From Kuschelorhynchus macadamiae (taxonomy: Eukaryota; Arthropoda; Insecta; Coleoptera; Curculionidae), in the NCBI GenBank assembly GCA_030620095.1, contig JAUTXW010002403.1:310001-374000 (forward strand): 64,000 nucleotides of DNA. Reading direction: 5' to 3'. Each line of letters begins with the position of its first letter. Within the stretch, counting starts at the first letter, position 1. Below are positions 53,538 to 64,000 of this stretch, piece after piece. The notes beneath the pieces were generated by a model. That model was given only the letters and a program-made list of their open reading frames with translations. It did no database searches and was not told the origin of the DNA. The translations under genes and the position numbers were made by a program.

Positions 53538-55065
53538 TAGTTTTTAAGGCTGATTTGGATACGTACCAAAATATTAAAATTTGGTCCCCATGTAATACTT
53601 GAACTTTTGCTAAATTTGAGGGATTTTTTTGCAAAATTTGAGGTAAATTGAATATTTTGTTTTTAAATAATAATTTTTTTTAACATTTCACTAGGCCCCC
53701 ATTTTGTTCTGTCATATTGGTTTTTTACCAAAATTTGAAATCAATCGGGCAAGTACTTTTGGCTACACCGCGAATTTATAGGCAGACCGACCAATAAAGT
53801 TGAGAAACATAAGAAGTTTTCACCATGCTCCGGTTCAGCTGCCGGTTTCGAACCGCAAGAATTCACGATGCAACTAGTGACGTCACTGGCTTAACGGTTC
53901 GATAACTGGTCTGTCAGATTGCTAACCATGTCGGGGATATGGTCCCGATTGCTGTTCAAGAAACAAACAAAATATGACGATTTGTTTACAAATTGGGAAC
54001 AGGGAAATTATTTATTTTTATCATTATATATATGATTTTTATAGTCCTCTAGTGCCGTCTCTGGCTCTGTGTTTGATTTTATTTGGGTTTTGGCATACTT
54101 TAAGGTTGGTGTTAAAAGTTTAATGAAAAATGACAAATTACTTATCACATGCACAATATTGCTAATAAAAAAATAAACTTTTGCACATAAATTGCTAATT
54201 ATTTTTCCACATTTGTTATTGTTTTTTTGCAAAATCAAAACACAGTTAATCATTTACTTTAGCTGTCACTTGAAACCGGTAACCAAACGTTTTCACTATG
54301 TTCCACAAATGACGCAATGAAGACGTCATTATATGACAGATCAATGATAGACGTTTGAGACCAGGGGTTAGTGGAACCGGAGCATGATGAAAACACTTAT
54401 ATTGTTTGGTATCTAGGGACGCTAAAACGTAAAGAAATGTAAAAACGTGGATTTTTTTCGCGATTACAAACATTTATTTGGCCGCCATTTTCTTCCGCCA
54501 TCTTGAATACTACCGTGGTTTTACCAGTTATCTCTATACCACAAGTAATCCTTGTACAAAATTTGAAATCAATGTATTAAGTAGTTTTTTCAGGCTGAAT
54601 TTTTAAATATTGTTTTAAGCGAACATTTTGTTTCGCCATCTTGGATTCTTACCAACATTTTGCCAGTTGATTACTTTCGTAATATTTGATGTTTGTGCAA
54701 AAATTGAGTAGTTTTTTTAATATTTCACTAGGTCCCCATTTTGGTTCGACATATTTGATTTTTACCAAAATGTTACCAGGTCATTCCCATATGACTTTTA
54801 ATTTTCAACGAAAATTTGAAGTCAATCGTGTAAGTATTTTTTTAACTATGTCGTGAAAAGAGACAGATGGATTTGAGAAAACATGTTTTCCGATATCTAG
54901 GGAACTTGAAACATAAAGGTCTGAAAAAATCTCGGAGGGTCATTTTTTCACGATTACAATACTTCTCTTACTTACAAAGGAAATAAAGAGCCCTCATTTT
55001 CAGAACAAAGTAAATGAAAGAGCGAAAAAAGGCCCTTACTATCAAAGCAAAATACCACAGAGAAG
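53538..55065 (+). repeat. Repeat family X copy, split by a nested inverted-repeat element
   Basis: Left piece 53560-53810 ends 'gaccgaccaataaagttgag'. The right piece resumes at about 54396 with 'ctagggacgctaaaacgtaa', as in the uninterrupted copies at 60.7 and 61.1 kb. The right piece contains two or more ~200 base units ('ccgccattttcttccgccat', 'cgccatcttggattcttacc', 'aggtccccattttggttcga') and ends with 'ttcacgattacaatacttct'. Confidence 0.6.
53812..54395. repeat. Nested inverted-repeat element
   Basis: The left end 'agttttcaccatgctccggt' is inverted at the right end, 'accggagcatgatgaaaaca'. 'ccggtttcgaaccg' on the left matches 'cttgaaaccggtaacc' near 54271 loosely. The centre has an AT-rich - strand frame without a recognisable family. 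It interrupts family X. Confidence 0.6.
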
Positions 55066-56501
55066 AAAAAGTAAATCCTTAATTTACCTGTTTAATTTCA
55101 TCTTTAACCAGTCTAATTCTGGGGCCCCAAAAATTGTGAGGCCATAGGTATGCGTCTGTGCCATGATCCCCACTGTTGGAGATACAAAAAAACTTTAAAC
55201 ATGAAAGTTTTGAAACTTCTATTTCATTTTATGAATATCAACATTTGGAAAAAAAACCTAAACTCAATCAAAAAGTAGGTATGCGGACATGGCCTATATA
55301 TTTTTAAATAAAAGTGACAAAACTTCTACCATAAGAAGCAATGTAGTTATTCCTATGGGTCCATATTTGTGTTAGAATGGTTTTCTCTTGAACGCATGGC
55401 CTCAGCTCAGGGTTTACATAAATTTTTTCGATTGCCCTTGAAGATAGAAAGCTACAGATATATTTATAATCAAGAAGAAAACACTCAGTAGTAGGCATTT
55501 CTTTACAAAAATTAGAAAAGTACTACAAGGCATTGACAATTAAACCAACCACTGATTTGATACATGCTTCGCATACTAAGTTAGCCATTGGGTTTGCGCT
55601 GCCTATGACACTTAATTTTCAACAGAAAGTAGACGTTTCATATGTATGCACTTTCTATGATCCACGATCTATAAAACGAATATGAATCAATAATTAGTAG
55701 GGAGTACTCAGCCTACGAGGATTTCATGAGTAATGTATGGAAAGTATTGCCTTTAGCACAAAAAAAAAATACCTTTGATGATCCTAGAGAAATAAATTTC
55801 ATGCATCATTAGCTTTTTATGACTATTTATTGTTCTCTCTCTTTGTGCGGAACTCCTGTTCCATAGCTTTACTGTTATCAAATTATGTTAACAATTTCGA
55901 TTTAAAATATGAATACATTATAATATTATGTTACATTGTCCCGAACAAAACTGAGGGCTCCATACATGGGAATTGTACTAAAGGCAATAATCTGCGTATA
56001 ATCTCTTATTTTTAGAAAAAGCAAAAAATAACCTGATAAAAATGTTGACAAATCGTTTCCATTGGTCAATTTTTTATCTAGTGAACGTCTTTCGTAATTT
56101 CAATGTAATAAAAAAATCCTCTGAGTAGTGTGATACCTGCAATAATAATGAATGGTGTTGTAAAATTTACACTCGAAAATGTTCACGGTAGCGAATAAAA
56201 ATTGTTAAATTTCTTTCATTCCTAGAATGACGATGTCTAAATTTTGTAATAAAAGTTAATTTATAGAACGGTCTGTGTTTTATTTCATCCGGTGCGTATT
56301 TTATATATTATCATCTAGCAATACTTTAAACTGTTAGTGTTATTTAAAAATACTCAGAAGCAAGAGAATTGCAGTTACGAAGTGATACATTTAAATCAAT
56401 TGAAAATTTAAAAACATGCATCATCAAATTATCAAAATATTTCCTGTGTTTGTTAGACAAATATTAAACTAAGCTCTGGAAGCAGAAATAAATATTTCTG
56501 G
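55066..56501. other. No gene seen
   Basis: No coding or repeat family could be assigned. 55540-55760 is slightly GC-richer and may be a decayed coding remnant, without recognisable motifs. Confidence 0.35.
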
Positions 56502-57114
56502 TATACTGGGTGATTCACGACCCACTGTACATACTTATGTGGTGTATAGGGTATCCCTAGGGTATATCGAAATGGATATTTAAATTGATTAATTCGGCTT
56601 TATTACCAAGATACAGGGTGATTTTCGTATTTTGGTAAAAATTTGTTCACTCTATCTCCTAAACTGCTCAATAGATTTTTTTAAAATTTTGTACACAAAC
56701 ACTCTTGGTATATCATAACTTTTTGACGTTTGAAAAGTAGCAAAGTTCCAGGGCCATATCCAGCCAATTCACACAGGGGAGGGGGGTTAGTTTTGAGACA
56801 CCCTGTACATCGGAATTCGGTATTTTTGAATTTTTTTCTTAAACTACATTCATTTGTGAACAGAAATATGCCACCATCTTGAATGGCACACTAAAGGTTA
56901 TGTACGAAATTTAAATCTTTAGATAGTACATACCCCTTTCTTTAGCGGTATCTGTATTAAAGCTTTTAACTAAGTATAAAATTATTTCAATGATTGACTT
57001 TAAAAAAAAATTAAACTATCTCTACTAATAAAACACAGCCTTGTCGAATTAATTTTTATTTTCAGTAGTCCAAAAAAAAATAAAATCTACCCTAACACAA
57101 TAACGTCTTAAAAG

Positions 57115-57777
57115 CTACAAAACGTTTTCAAAATGCATACCACCGGTGTCTCTACATTTTTGTGCACGCTTTTGTAGGTTTGCAATTGAGCGGTGAATCA
57201 TTTGAGGGTTTTGTCTAACCTCGTCGCAATAAAAATGTATCCTATTTATTAATTGATCCCTAGTTTCGATTGGACCATTGTAAACTTTTTGTTTTAGATG
57301 CCCCCACAAAAAGTAGTCGGCTGGATTAAAGTCTGGTGACCTAGCTGACCAAGGATGTGATCCTCCGCGTCCAATCCACCGATCAGCAAATTGTTGATTG
57401 AGATCATTTCGAACATCAATTCCAAAATGTGCAGGTGCCCCATCGTGTTGAAACCATATGGCTCTTAAATTTATATTTTCTAATAAGCCCGGTAAAATGT
57501 TTTGTAGAATGTCTAAATACACAACAGCCGTTAGTCGTTGAGGGAAAATATGTGGTCCAATTAAATGATTATTTATTAAGCCGCACCAAACATTCACTGA
57601 AAACTTTCGTTGAGAATTGGCCAATCGCAACGAATGAGGGTTTTCATCTGCCCATACATAAGAGTTTCTAGAATTAAAGACTCCGTCCCTTGTAAATTGG
57701 GCTTCATCAGTGAATAGTGCTCTAAAAATAGTTCTTCGATGATTTATTACCCACCTAGCAAATGCTAATCTAGGCAA
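57115..57777 (-). pseudogene. DD41D mariner-like transposase, catalytic part
   Basis: This 220-codon frame contains the DDE/D triad of the IS630-Tc1-mariner superfamily: D24 (ALFTDEAQF), D112 (WFQHDGAPAHF) and D154 (SPDFNPADYFLWG), with 41 residues between the last two, so DD41D as in the rosa-like group. VNVWCGLINNHLIGPHIF and IARSPD-type blocks flank them. Upstream, the same frame reads PFHVQEVQ, TGA (57796-57798), LEEGDYLPRLAFARW, so one stop separates it from the N-terminus. The last ~33 codons fall within the left inverted arm. Confidence 0.85.
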
Positions 57778-57832
57778 GTAGTCGCCTTCTTCTAATCATT
57801 GTACCTCTTGTACATGGAAAGGGTATAAGTTT

Positions 57833-58174
57833 TCATTTTTTATAGTTCTCCATACTCTCTCTACTTGTCTGCGGTATCGCTAATTGGGCGGAAATTCGCC
57901 TAGTGCTTGTGGTTGGATCTTCCCTCACAAGATTGAGAATATTCTCTTCTTGGACCACGTTATTAGCATCCACTCTTTCAACATGAAGATCGGTTGAGGG
58001 AAACTTACCCTTTTCACGCAATGTATTAAAGGTTGCGGCAAACGTTTGGTGATTTGGAATTCTCCGATCCGGAAATCGCCTTCTGTATTCTTCTGTAGCA
58101 GCCCTTCCGTTACCATTACAAAATCCGTACACAAATACGATGTCTGCGTACTCAGCATTTGTAAATAACGGCAT
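57833..58174 (-). pseudogene. DD41D mariner-like transposase, N-terminal DNA-binding part
   Basis: The likely start is the ATG at 58174 (MPLFTNAEYADIVFVYGFCN); an upstream in-frame Met at 58222 is less like relatives. The first ~55 residues match the DUF4817 helix-turn-helix domain (RRRFPDRRIPNHQTFAATFN). A second HTH follows (EDPTTSTRRISAQLAIPQTS). Frame is lost at about 57850, where the neighbouring frame continues VWRTIKNENLYPFHV. One frameshift and one stop are the only lesions I see. Confidence 0.8.
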
Positions 58175-59280
58175 TTTTACAATTATTGAAACGTACAAAC
58201 TTTTTGCAAAGAGAAAATTCAAATAAAAAATCTTTAATTAACAAGTCAAACACAAATGATTGAATTGTATGTACGTAATGTCATTTTTAAAATATCTGTC
58301 TAAATTCCAAGGCTTACTTTATTATTTTTAGGTATTAAAATTTATTGAATTTGTATTTTTTTGTAGGTTTTAAGGTTACGAAAAAAATAAAGGTAAATAA
58401 AAAAATTAAAAAAAACAAGCTCTTACACGTAATTTGTATACAATAACAAAAATAAAAAAAGATACATTTTTACGGTAGCCGATAAATGATCACGATCTCG
58501 AGCATTAGATAAGAGATGAGGCGAAAAAGACTCAAACAGAAATTAACTGGTTTATTAGTAGAGATAGTTTAATTTTTTTAAAAGTCAAGCATTTAGACAA
58601 AAACCTCAAATGTAAATGATTCAACGCTCAATTGCAATTCACAAAAGCGTGCACAAAAATCTAGAGATACCGTTAGACAGGCGTTATTGTGTTAGGGTAG
58701 ATTTTGGTATTTTTGGGCCACTAAAAATAAAAAATAATTCGACAAGGCTGTGTTTTATTAGTAGAGACAGTTTAATTTTTTAAAGTCAATCATTGAAATA
58801 ATTTTATACTTAGTTCAAAGCTTTAATACAGATACCGCTAAAAAAGGGGTATGTACTATCTAAAGATTTAAATTTCATATATAACCTTTAGTGTGCCATT
58901 CAAGATGGTGGCATATTATTGTTCACAAATGAATGTAGTTTAAGAAAAAAATTCAAAAATACCGAATTCCGATGTACAGGGTGTCTCAAAACTAGCCCCC
59001 CTCCCCTGTGTGAATTGGCTGGATACGGCCCTGGAACTTTGATACTTTTCAAACGTCAAAAAGTTATGATATACCAAGAGTGTTTGTGTACAAAATTTTT
59101 AAAAAATGGATTAAGCCGTTTAGGAGATACAGGGTGAACAAATGATTACCAAAATACGAAAATCACCCTGTATCTTAGTAATAAAGCCGAATTAATCAAT
59201 TTAAATATCCATTTCGATATACCCTAGGGATACCCTATACACCACATAAGTATGTACAGTGGGTCGTGAATCACCCAGTA

Positions 59281-59640
59281 TATATAGTTCATTCCCAATC
59301 TCCGAAAGTTTTATTACAGAAAAGCAATAGAACTGCAATAAAGAAACGCGTTGAGTTTGTCATTATATTTCCAACAATTTGAAGTTCTGTTTCTCAACAA
59401 GTATATATTAAGGGAAGGGCGGAAGATTTGGGACGGATTTGTTAAAATACTTAGTTTTTAAAGTTGTAAAGTATATATAACTTCAAAAACAACAAAGGAA
59501 GGACATCCTAGAATCAAAACAGAAACTTTATTCTGAAAAAACACAAAAAACTGTTTTGACAGAAACAAGTGTTTTAAAAATTTTTAGCATGTCCCAAATA
59601 TCCCTGCTATAGAGAAGTATGAACCAGCCCAGTGGAAGGT
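59281..59640. other. No gene seen
   Basis: AT-rich spacer between the mariner-like element and the pogo/Tigger-like remnant. Confidence 0.4.
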
Positions 59641-60329
59641 TTTGGATGCAAAACAAAATCAACAGAAATTGGGATACTTTTTACTAGATCCTCTGCTTAT
59701 GGCTTGTTTTAACTTTCCAACAATATCCTCTGGAAAAAGTTCATCGTCTTCTTCGTTTGGAAAATAGAATTTATTGGTTTTTGTGGTTCTACGAAGATAC
59801 GTTACTTTTATGAAAGTAGTTCCAGTAAGCAAAACCTTCCCCATAGAGTGAACAAACTTCGCCTTTTTAACCGACTTGAAAAAAGGAGGAGAATTTCAAT
59901 TTGACCCTATGTATTTTTTTTATGTATATACATCGATTAGTCCGCGATAGATTGACCAATTTGAGTGAAATATTCAGGTTATTACCGGAGTGGTCCCATA
60001 GCAAGTATATTTAAAAAATGACGAAATGACGTCATTTTCAATTATTTGGGCGAGTAGCGGTGGCAATATATATTGCGATCAACATATCATCAGGAAAAAA
60101 ATGCATGTTAATATCGTGTTTCATAAGGTTTTCGAGGTTTTTAATGGCATGAAGTTCAATTTTACTTATCTTTTTAAATTTAGACAATTTTTATAATAAT
60201 ACGGTGATTCTGGTAAAATTTCATACGCAATAGTCAGTAGCTATTTATTTATTTTATAAGCGACATCCAAAGTTGTAACATAAGTTTAGGCTTTAAAATT
60301 TAAAACTGTATAAATAGAACTAAAAAATT

Positions 60330-61600
60330 TCTGTTACCCGGAACTTCCCTCGTTATGATTTTTTTCCATTTGTTAGGAATAGTGAAGTGTGACTCGGTTT
60401 GGTTTAATACATAGTCACAGTATTATATGTGTTACATATACTGTCTTTTCCTAAAGACTGATAATATGGGTGTCATGCAGGATATGGAATCTATATATAT
60501 GTCCTGAGGATGCAACAATAAAGTAGCGAAACATCGACAATTTTTAATAACATTGTTCTGCCATATTAGATTTTTGTCAAAATATTACCAGGTGATACTA
60601 TAACCCTTAATTTTTGTCAAAATTTGAAGTCAATCGGGTAAGTAGTATTTAAGCTATGTCGCGAACTGACAGACAGACCGACGAAGTTGAAAAAACATAT
60701 TTTTTTGCATTTAGGGACGTTAAAACGTAAAGATGTGTAAAACCTGAAAGGGTGATTTTTTTTCACGATTACAAACTTTTTATTTGATCGCCATTTTGTT
60801 CGGTCATCTTGAATTAGTACAATTTTACGAGTTGACCCCTATACCACCATAATTAGTTGGCACACAATTTGAAATCAAATCATTAAGCATTTTTTTAATA
60901 TTTTATTAAGCTGCCATCTTGGATTCGCACCAAACTGTTACCAGTTGATTCCAACATAATATAACATTTCACTAGGCTGCCATATTGGATTTCTACCAAA
61001 ATATTACCAGGGCATCCCCATATGACCCTTAATTTTTGACCAAAATTAGAAGTCAATCAGGTAAGTAGTTTTTTATCTACGCCGCGAACAGACAGACAGA
61101 CCGACGGAATTGAGAAGACATGTTTTTCGTCATATAGGGACCCTGAAACGGGAAGATCTGAAAAAAATCTCGGAGGCTGATTTTTTCACGATTACATTAC
61201 TTCCCTTTTACGAGGGAAGTCTAAGGATGAATTTTTATAAAAAAATCGGTAAATATCCTTTACCCACAACTTCCCTAGTTATGAATCTTTTCTTGCCAAA
61301 CTTGATTTTTGGATATAATAAATAAATTGAATACGGAGTTTCTACAGTGACACACACCGACATTTGGTTCTCTCATGATCAGTTCGTACCAGTTTTTGTA
61401 ATATTTAATTTTTGTGCAAAATTTAAAGTCAATTGATTAAGAAGATTTTTTTACATTGATTTTTTTAATATCTTATTTGGCCGCCGTTTTGTTTTGCCAT
61501 CTTGAATTCGTACCGCAACTTTACGAGTTTATCTCTATATCACACTTAATGCTTGCACAAAATTAGAAATTAAAATTAGTAGTTTTTTTCCTATCCCAGT
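60330..61600 (+). repeat. Repeat family X, two or more adjacent copies
   Basis: Start phrase 'ttacccggaacttccctcgt' at 60338; internal units with 'gccattttgttcggtcatct', 'cagacagaccgacgaagttg' and 'cgttaaaacgtaaagatgtg'; end phrase 'acttcccttttacgagggaagt'-like hairpin at 61200-61221; then a new start 'tacccacaacttccctagtt' at 61260. About 200 base internal units repeat in tandem. Coding capacity is absent. Confidence 0.6.
60498..60536 (+). ncRNA. Hammerhead-like motif
   Basis: TGTC (stem I), CTGAGGA (60504-60510), stem II GCAAC-AATAAA-GTAGC with one mismatch, GAAAC (60528-60532), ATC at the cleavage position, GACA completing stem I. The architecture is the same as the Penelope-type motif at 48.4 kb. 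No Penelope protein remains beside it, so it is probably a solo terminal fragment. Confidence 0.55.
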
Positions 61601-62830
61601 TTTTAATTATCTATTTACTTACACCAATTTCTAGTTTGATAGGAGGTGTCAAAATAGAAATTGGTGTCAAGAGATAGATAACCAAGATAGGAAAGTGAAA
61701 TCCATTTCGTTGCAAGCTAAGTCGTTTGGGAGTTATAGGATTTCAAAAAGTCAAAAATATCAATTTTCAAGCGCCATTTTCTCGAAAACAGTTGAATTTA
61801 GGTATAGGAAACATAACACAAAAACGTAATAATATACGTGGCATTCCATTTAGAAAACGGATGTTGCCACCTGTTAATGGTAGAAGCGGCAACACCCCAT
61901 AATTTAATGTTTATCTATGGCCAGAGTCAAATTTTTAAAGTAATCTGTTCACTGGCTTTACAGATACTAATAATAGGCCACTTAGTTTGGGGCACCCTGT
62001 ATATGTAGATACTCAATACATAAATTAGTGTCTGTTTGTGATTAAGTAATTAAAACTAGTTTGACACCGACTTGTTGCGTGAAATAAAATATTATTTTTT
62101 ACTTTTGAGTGTTTTTTTGAAGTCGGTTCCATTTTTATATACTCATTTTTATTTCATCCTTGTTTGCTTTAGTTTTTACCTTACTAAGAGAATCGTCTTC
62201 ATTATTACTAATAAATTCAAAACAATGGCTGCTCTGTTTGCAGAGATGTTCTTCGTCAAAATTATTATCTTCAGAAGAACTTTATATTACTTAATTTTAG
62301 TATCCTGATTGTAATATTTTTCTTTTCTAACTATTTTTATTACACGACCCCTGTTCTTCAGCTTCATTCTTTTCTGGGGTCTGGGTTATCACTCTAGATT
62401 TTCCAGGTTTCCTGCTGCCACTTTTTTTTTTGTTGCCTGGTGCTGCTTTTGGGAAGGGCAATATAGTTTTTCGAGAGTCTTATCTCTCATTCAATGGAAG
62501 TGGGTGGGTGGTCCGTTACAAATGCACCCAACAAATCATCTTCTGCAAAATTGTTTGAAGGGATAAATCCCAGTGCGCCATTCTTTTTCTTCTAATAGTG
62601 CCGTAAAGATTTCTACGTAGGCGTTCTCCGTGTAGATTTCCCTATTCATAGTAGCATTCTGAAACTCTTGGACATCATGTTTACCCGTCCAATGCCGAAT
62701 GTTTCGCAACCAAGAGTCGTTCGATGCCCCTACTTCCCCCGATTATTTCTTCCAAAATGAGGCGTTGGAATCCGTATCTCTCGCCTCGTAGGATATGCAC
62801 AAGGTAGGAAGTTTTCTCATTTTAATGTTG

Positions 62831-63867
62831 TCAAATCGGATAACGAATTATTTCACTTTTGAATTTCAATGAAATGAAAAATTATTGATATAACTGACAA
62901 TATATTTCAAAAAATGTATAAAAGTATGTTTTATTTGTGTATAAAATGTAAAGAATATTATACAAATTTTTTTGGTCGGAATTTTATGTTGGGTGGGGGA
63001 TAGTTCATATAGTAAAAATTACATGCTTCAGTCTTAAACGGTTGGCCAACCCTGAAAAAGATTTAATTTTGGCATTAGTTATGTGATTTTTACGTTGTAA
63101 CCCAATAAAATTAGGCACAAAAAAAGTAACACTTTGAAAAAATCAGGACCGATAACATGGACGTCATTAATTCCGACCAAGCTGGACTTCTGTGAAGACC
63201 TTTATTTGATAACCTATAAGTATTTCTTAAGTGTCCTTAATTTAAGTTTTTGTTTTTTTAGGGAAATTTTGTATTTTGCAATTACCAATTTTACGATCGA
63301 TTATCAATTTTGTGGAAGATAGTACTGAGAAGATTGATTGTAGCTTTTAAAGTTCTATACAAAAACAGATTCTTAGGCTTTTTTTGTAAAATTAATAATT
63401 TCAGAGATATAGTAGACTAAATTATGTTAGAACACAAATTGCGTACACTAGACGAAATAAGTATTACAGTTTATAATATCATATTTGAGCTCTCATTTGG
63501 TCATGTAGAACAGATGGCTGACACAAAAAAAGCTCTTATTTAGAATTAAACAAAGATTGTGTACTTAGACGTACTATTAAGACTTTCTTAGAGGAGTAGT
63601 ATCAGTCAGAAGCAGTGGCGAATTTAAGGGGGGTTGAAAGTCGTCAGTTTAAGCTCTTCAAGCAAAGTATTATGTTCCCAATCAAATAAGTAATATGAGG
63701 TATTACTTTCAATAAATAAGTACTAAGTAAAAGAAGGACTCATCAAAAGCTATGCGAACCCTAAATAAGAAGCCAAGCGAGAAATTAGCCCTACCGATGT
63801 AAGATTTATAGAAGAGACAGATACAGAACAGATATTTGTGGATTCTGGGTTTTACTTAACCTCCGTA

Positions 63868-63870
<3 letters not shown>
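62831..63870. other. No gene seen
   Basis: AT-rich. The 62-codon frame at 63134-63322 has no recognisable motif. Confidence 0.4.

Positions 63871-63930
<60 letters not shown>
63871..63930. repeat. (TA)n microsatellite
   Basis: Thirty uninterrupted AT units, followed immediately by 'acagggtcctgcag', which looks like the start of another ACAGGGT-ended element running off the window. Confidence 0.95.
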
Positions 63931-63934
<4 letters not shown>

Positions 63935-64000
63935 GGTCCTGCAGCTCACCTCCCGTCTTTTATTATACCTAAACCATTTATTTTAGAAAAAATATTTAAA

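Larger units (their letters stand above)
56504..59280 (-). mobile_element. DD41D mariner-like element with ~700 bp inverted ends, nearly complete
   Basis: The ends are TACTGGGTGATTCACGACCC (56504) and the exact inverse to 59280, each flanked by TA (56502-56503, 59281-59282). The arms agree over most of 56504-57215 and 58600-59280, including 'gtggtgtatagggtatccct', 'tatatcgaaatggatattta' and 'cacagccttgtcgaatta'. An indel separates the inner ~80 bases. The transposase lies between on the - strand. This is the youngest-looking element in the window. Confidence 0.9.
59865..62125. repeat. Inserted block bounded by inverted 'accgactt' ends, containing family X copies
   Basis: 'aaccgacttgaaaaaaggag' at 59869 is loosely inverted at about 62097-62119 ('gagtgtttttttgaagtcgg'). 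Similar 'ccgacttcaaaaaagga' sequence is common in insect repeats. The block interrupts the pogo-like remnant. Whether it is one element or several is unclear. Confidence 0.4.
59641..62830 (-). mobile_element. pogo/Tigger-like transposase remnant split by later repeats
   Basis: The - strand at 62340-62830 gives HDVQEFQNATMNREIYTENA, IFTALLEEKEWRTGIYPFKQ and after a shift FAEDDLLGAFVTDHPPTS. This resembles the end of pogo/jerky-type DDE domains (A....NGFR.TGIYPFN...F). At 62150-62300, FDEEHLCKQSSHCFEFISNN and EDDSLSKVKTK look like the following acidic tail. The final segment is at 59659-59844 (GKVLLTGTTFIKVTYLRRTT, NKFYFPNEEDDELFPEDIVG), typical of the C-terminus of such proteins in insects. 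About 2.2 kb of other repeats (59.87-62.1 kb) lies between. Joining the pieces is inference. Confidence 0.55.

Noticed and set aside
62072..62308. 78-codon hydrophobic + strand frame, possible membrane protein
   Set aside because: The opposite strand reads as the acidic tail of the pogo/Tigger-like protein, which explains the hydrophobic shadow.
1..64000. Endogenous virus or LTR retrotransposon (gag/pol/env), CRISPR array, bacterial operon
   Set aside because: No LTR pair, protease/integrase motif, spaced direct repeats or operon-like packing was seen; the RT sequences present are of LINE or Penelope type.

Overview
The window looks like AT-rich, intron-bearing nuclear DNA of an insect. A beetle or similar genome is possible, but the order is not proven. 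Coding exons with GT..AG borders are scattered through a dense mass of insect-type transposable elements (TEs). I see no bacterial or organellar genes, no CRISPR array, and no endogenous viral gene that I can support.

The one host gene I can assign runs on the + strand from the left edge to 26867. It is the 3' two thirds of an RN-tre / USP6NL-type TBC-domain Rab GAP. Six exons (327-472, 850-999, 5118-5327, 7465-7668, 25481-25763, 26581-26867) join with matching phases, and its 5' end lies outside the window. Intron 4 alone is 17.8 kb and is filled with decayed TEs.

From 26868 to 64000 there is no convincing host gene. In order, this part holds: a mariner-like element (28.3-30.8 kb); a second with long inverted ends (31.2-32.9 kb); a tRNA-like sequence (34.2 kb); a RAG1/Transib-like transposase gene on the - strand (34.8-36.9 kb); a 1.6 kb palindrome (38.1-39.7 kb); a smaller inverted-repeat element (40.6-41.3 kb); a MITE (43.7-44.0 kb); a MULE transposon with a SWIM finger (45.2-48.1 kb); two Penelope-like retroelement copies head to head, each ending in a hammerhead ribozyme motif (48.35-50.97 kb); a CR1-like LINE that has lost its catalytic segment (52.4-53.5 kb); an unclassified repeat family with a nested inverted-repeat element (52.1-55.1 and 60.3-61.6 kb); a nearly complete DD41D mariner-like element with ~700 bp inverted ends (56.5-59.3 kb); and a pogo/Tigger-like remnant split by other repeats (59.6-62.8 kb).

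Two observations stand out. First, the - strand ORF at 34762-36222 carries every residue class that defines the RAG1 catalytic core (D, D, a CxxC pair, an HxxxxH pair, E) at spacings close to RAG1. Its N-terminal part, including a small phase-consistent intron, can be read upstream across two frameshifts. Second, seven hammerhead-ribozyme-like motifs at four loci share one architecture: short stem I, CTGANGA, stem II, GAAA, minimal stem III, then the cleavage base. They sit at the ends of Penelope-like copies or in fold-back structures, with intact and mutated cores side by side.
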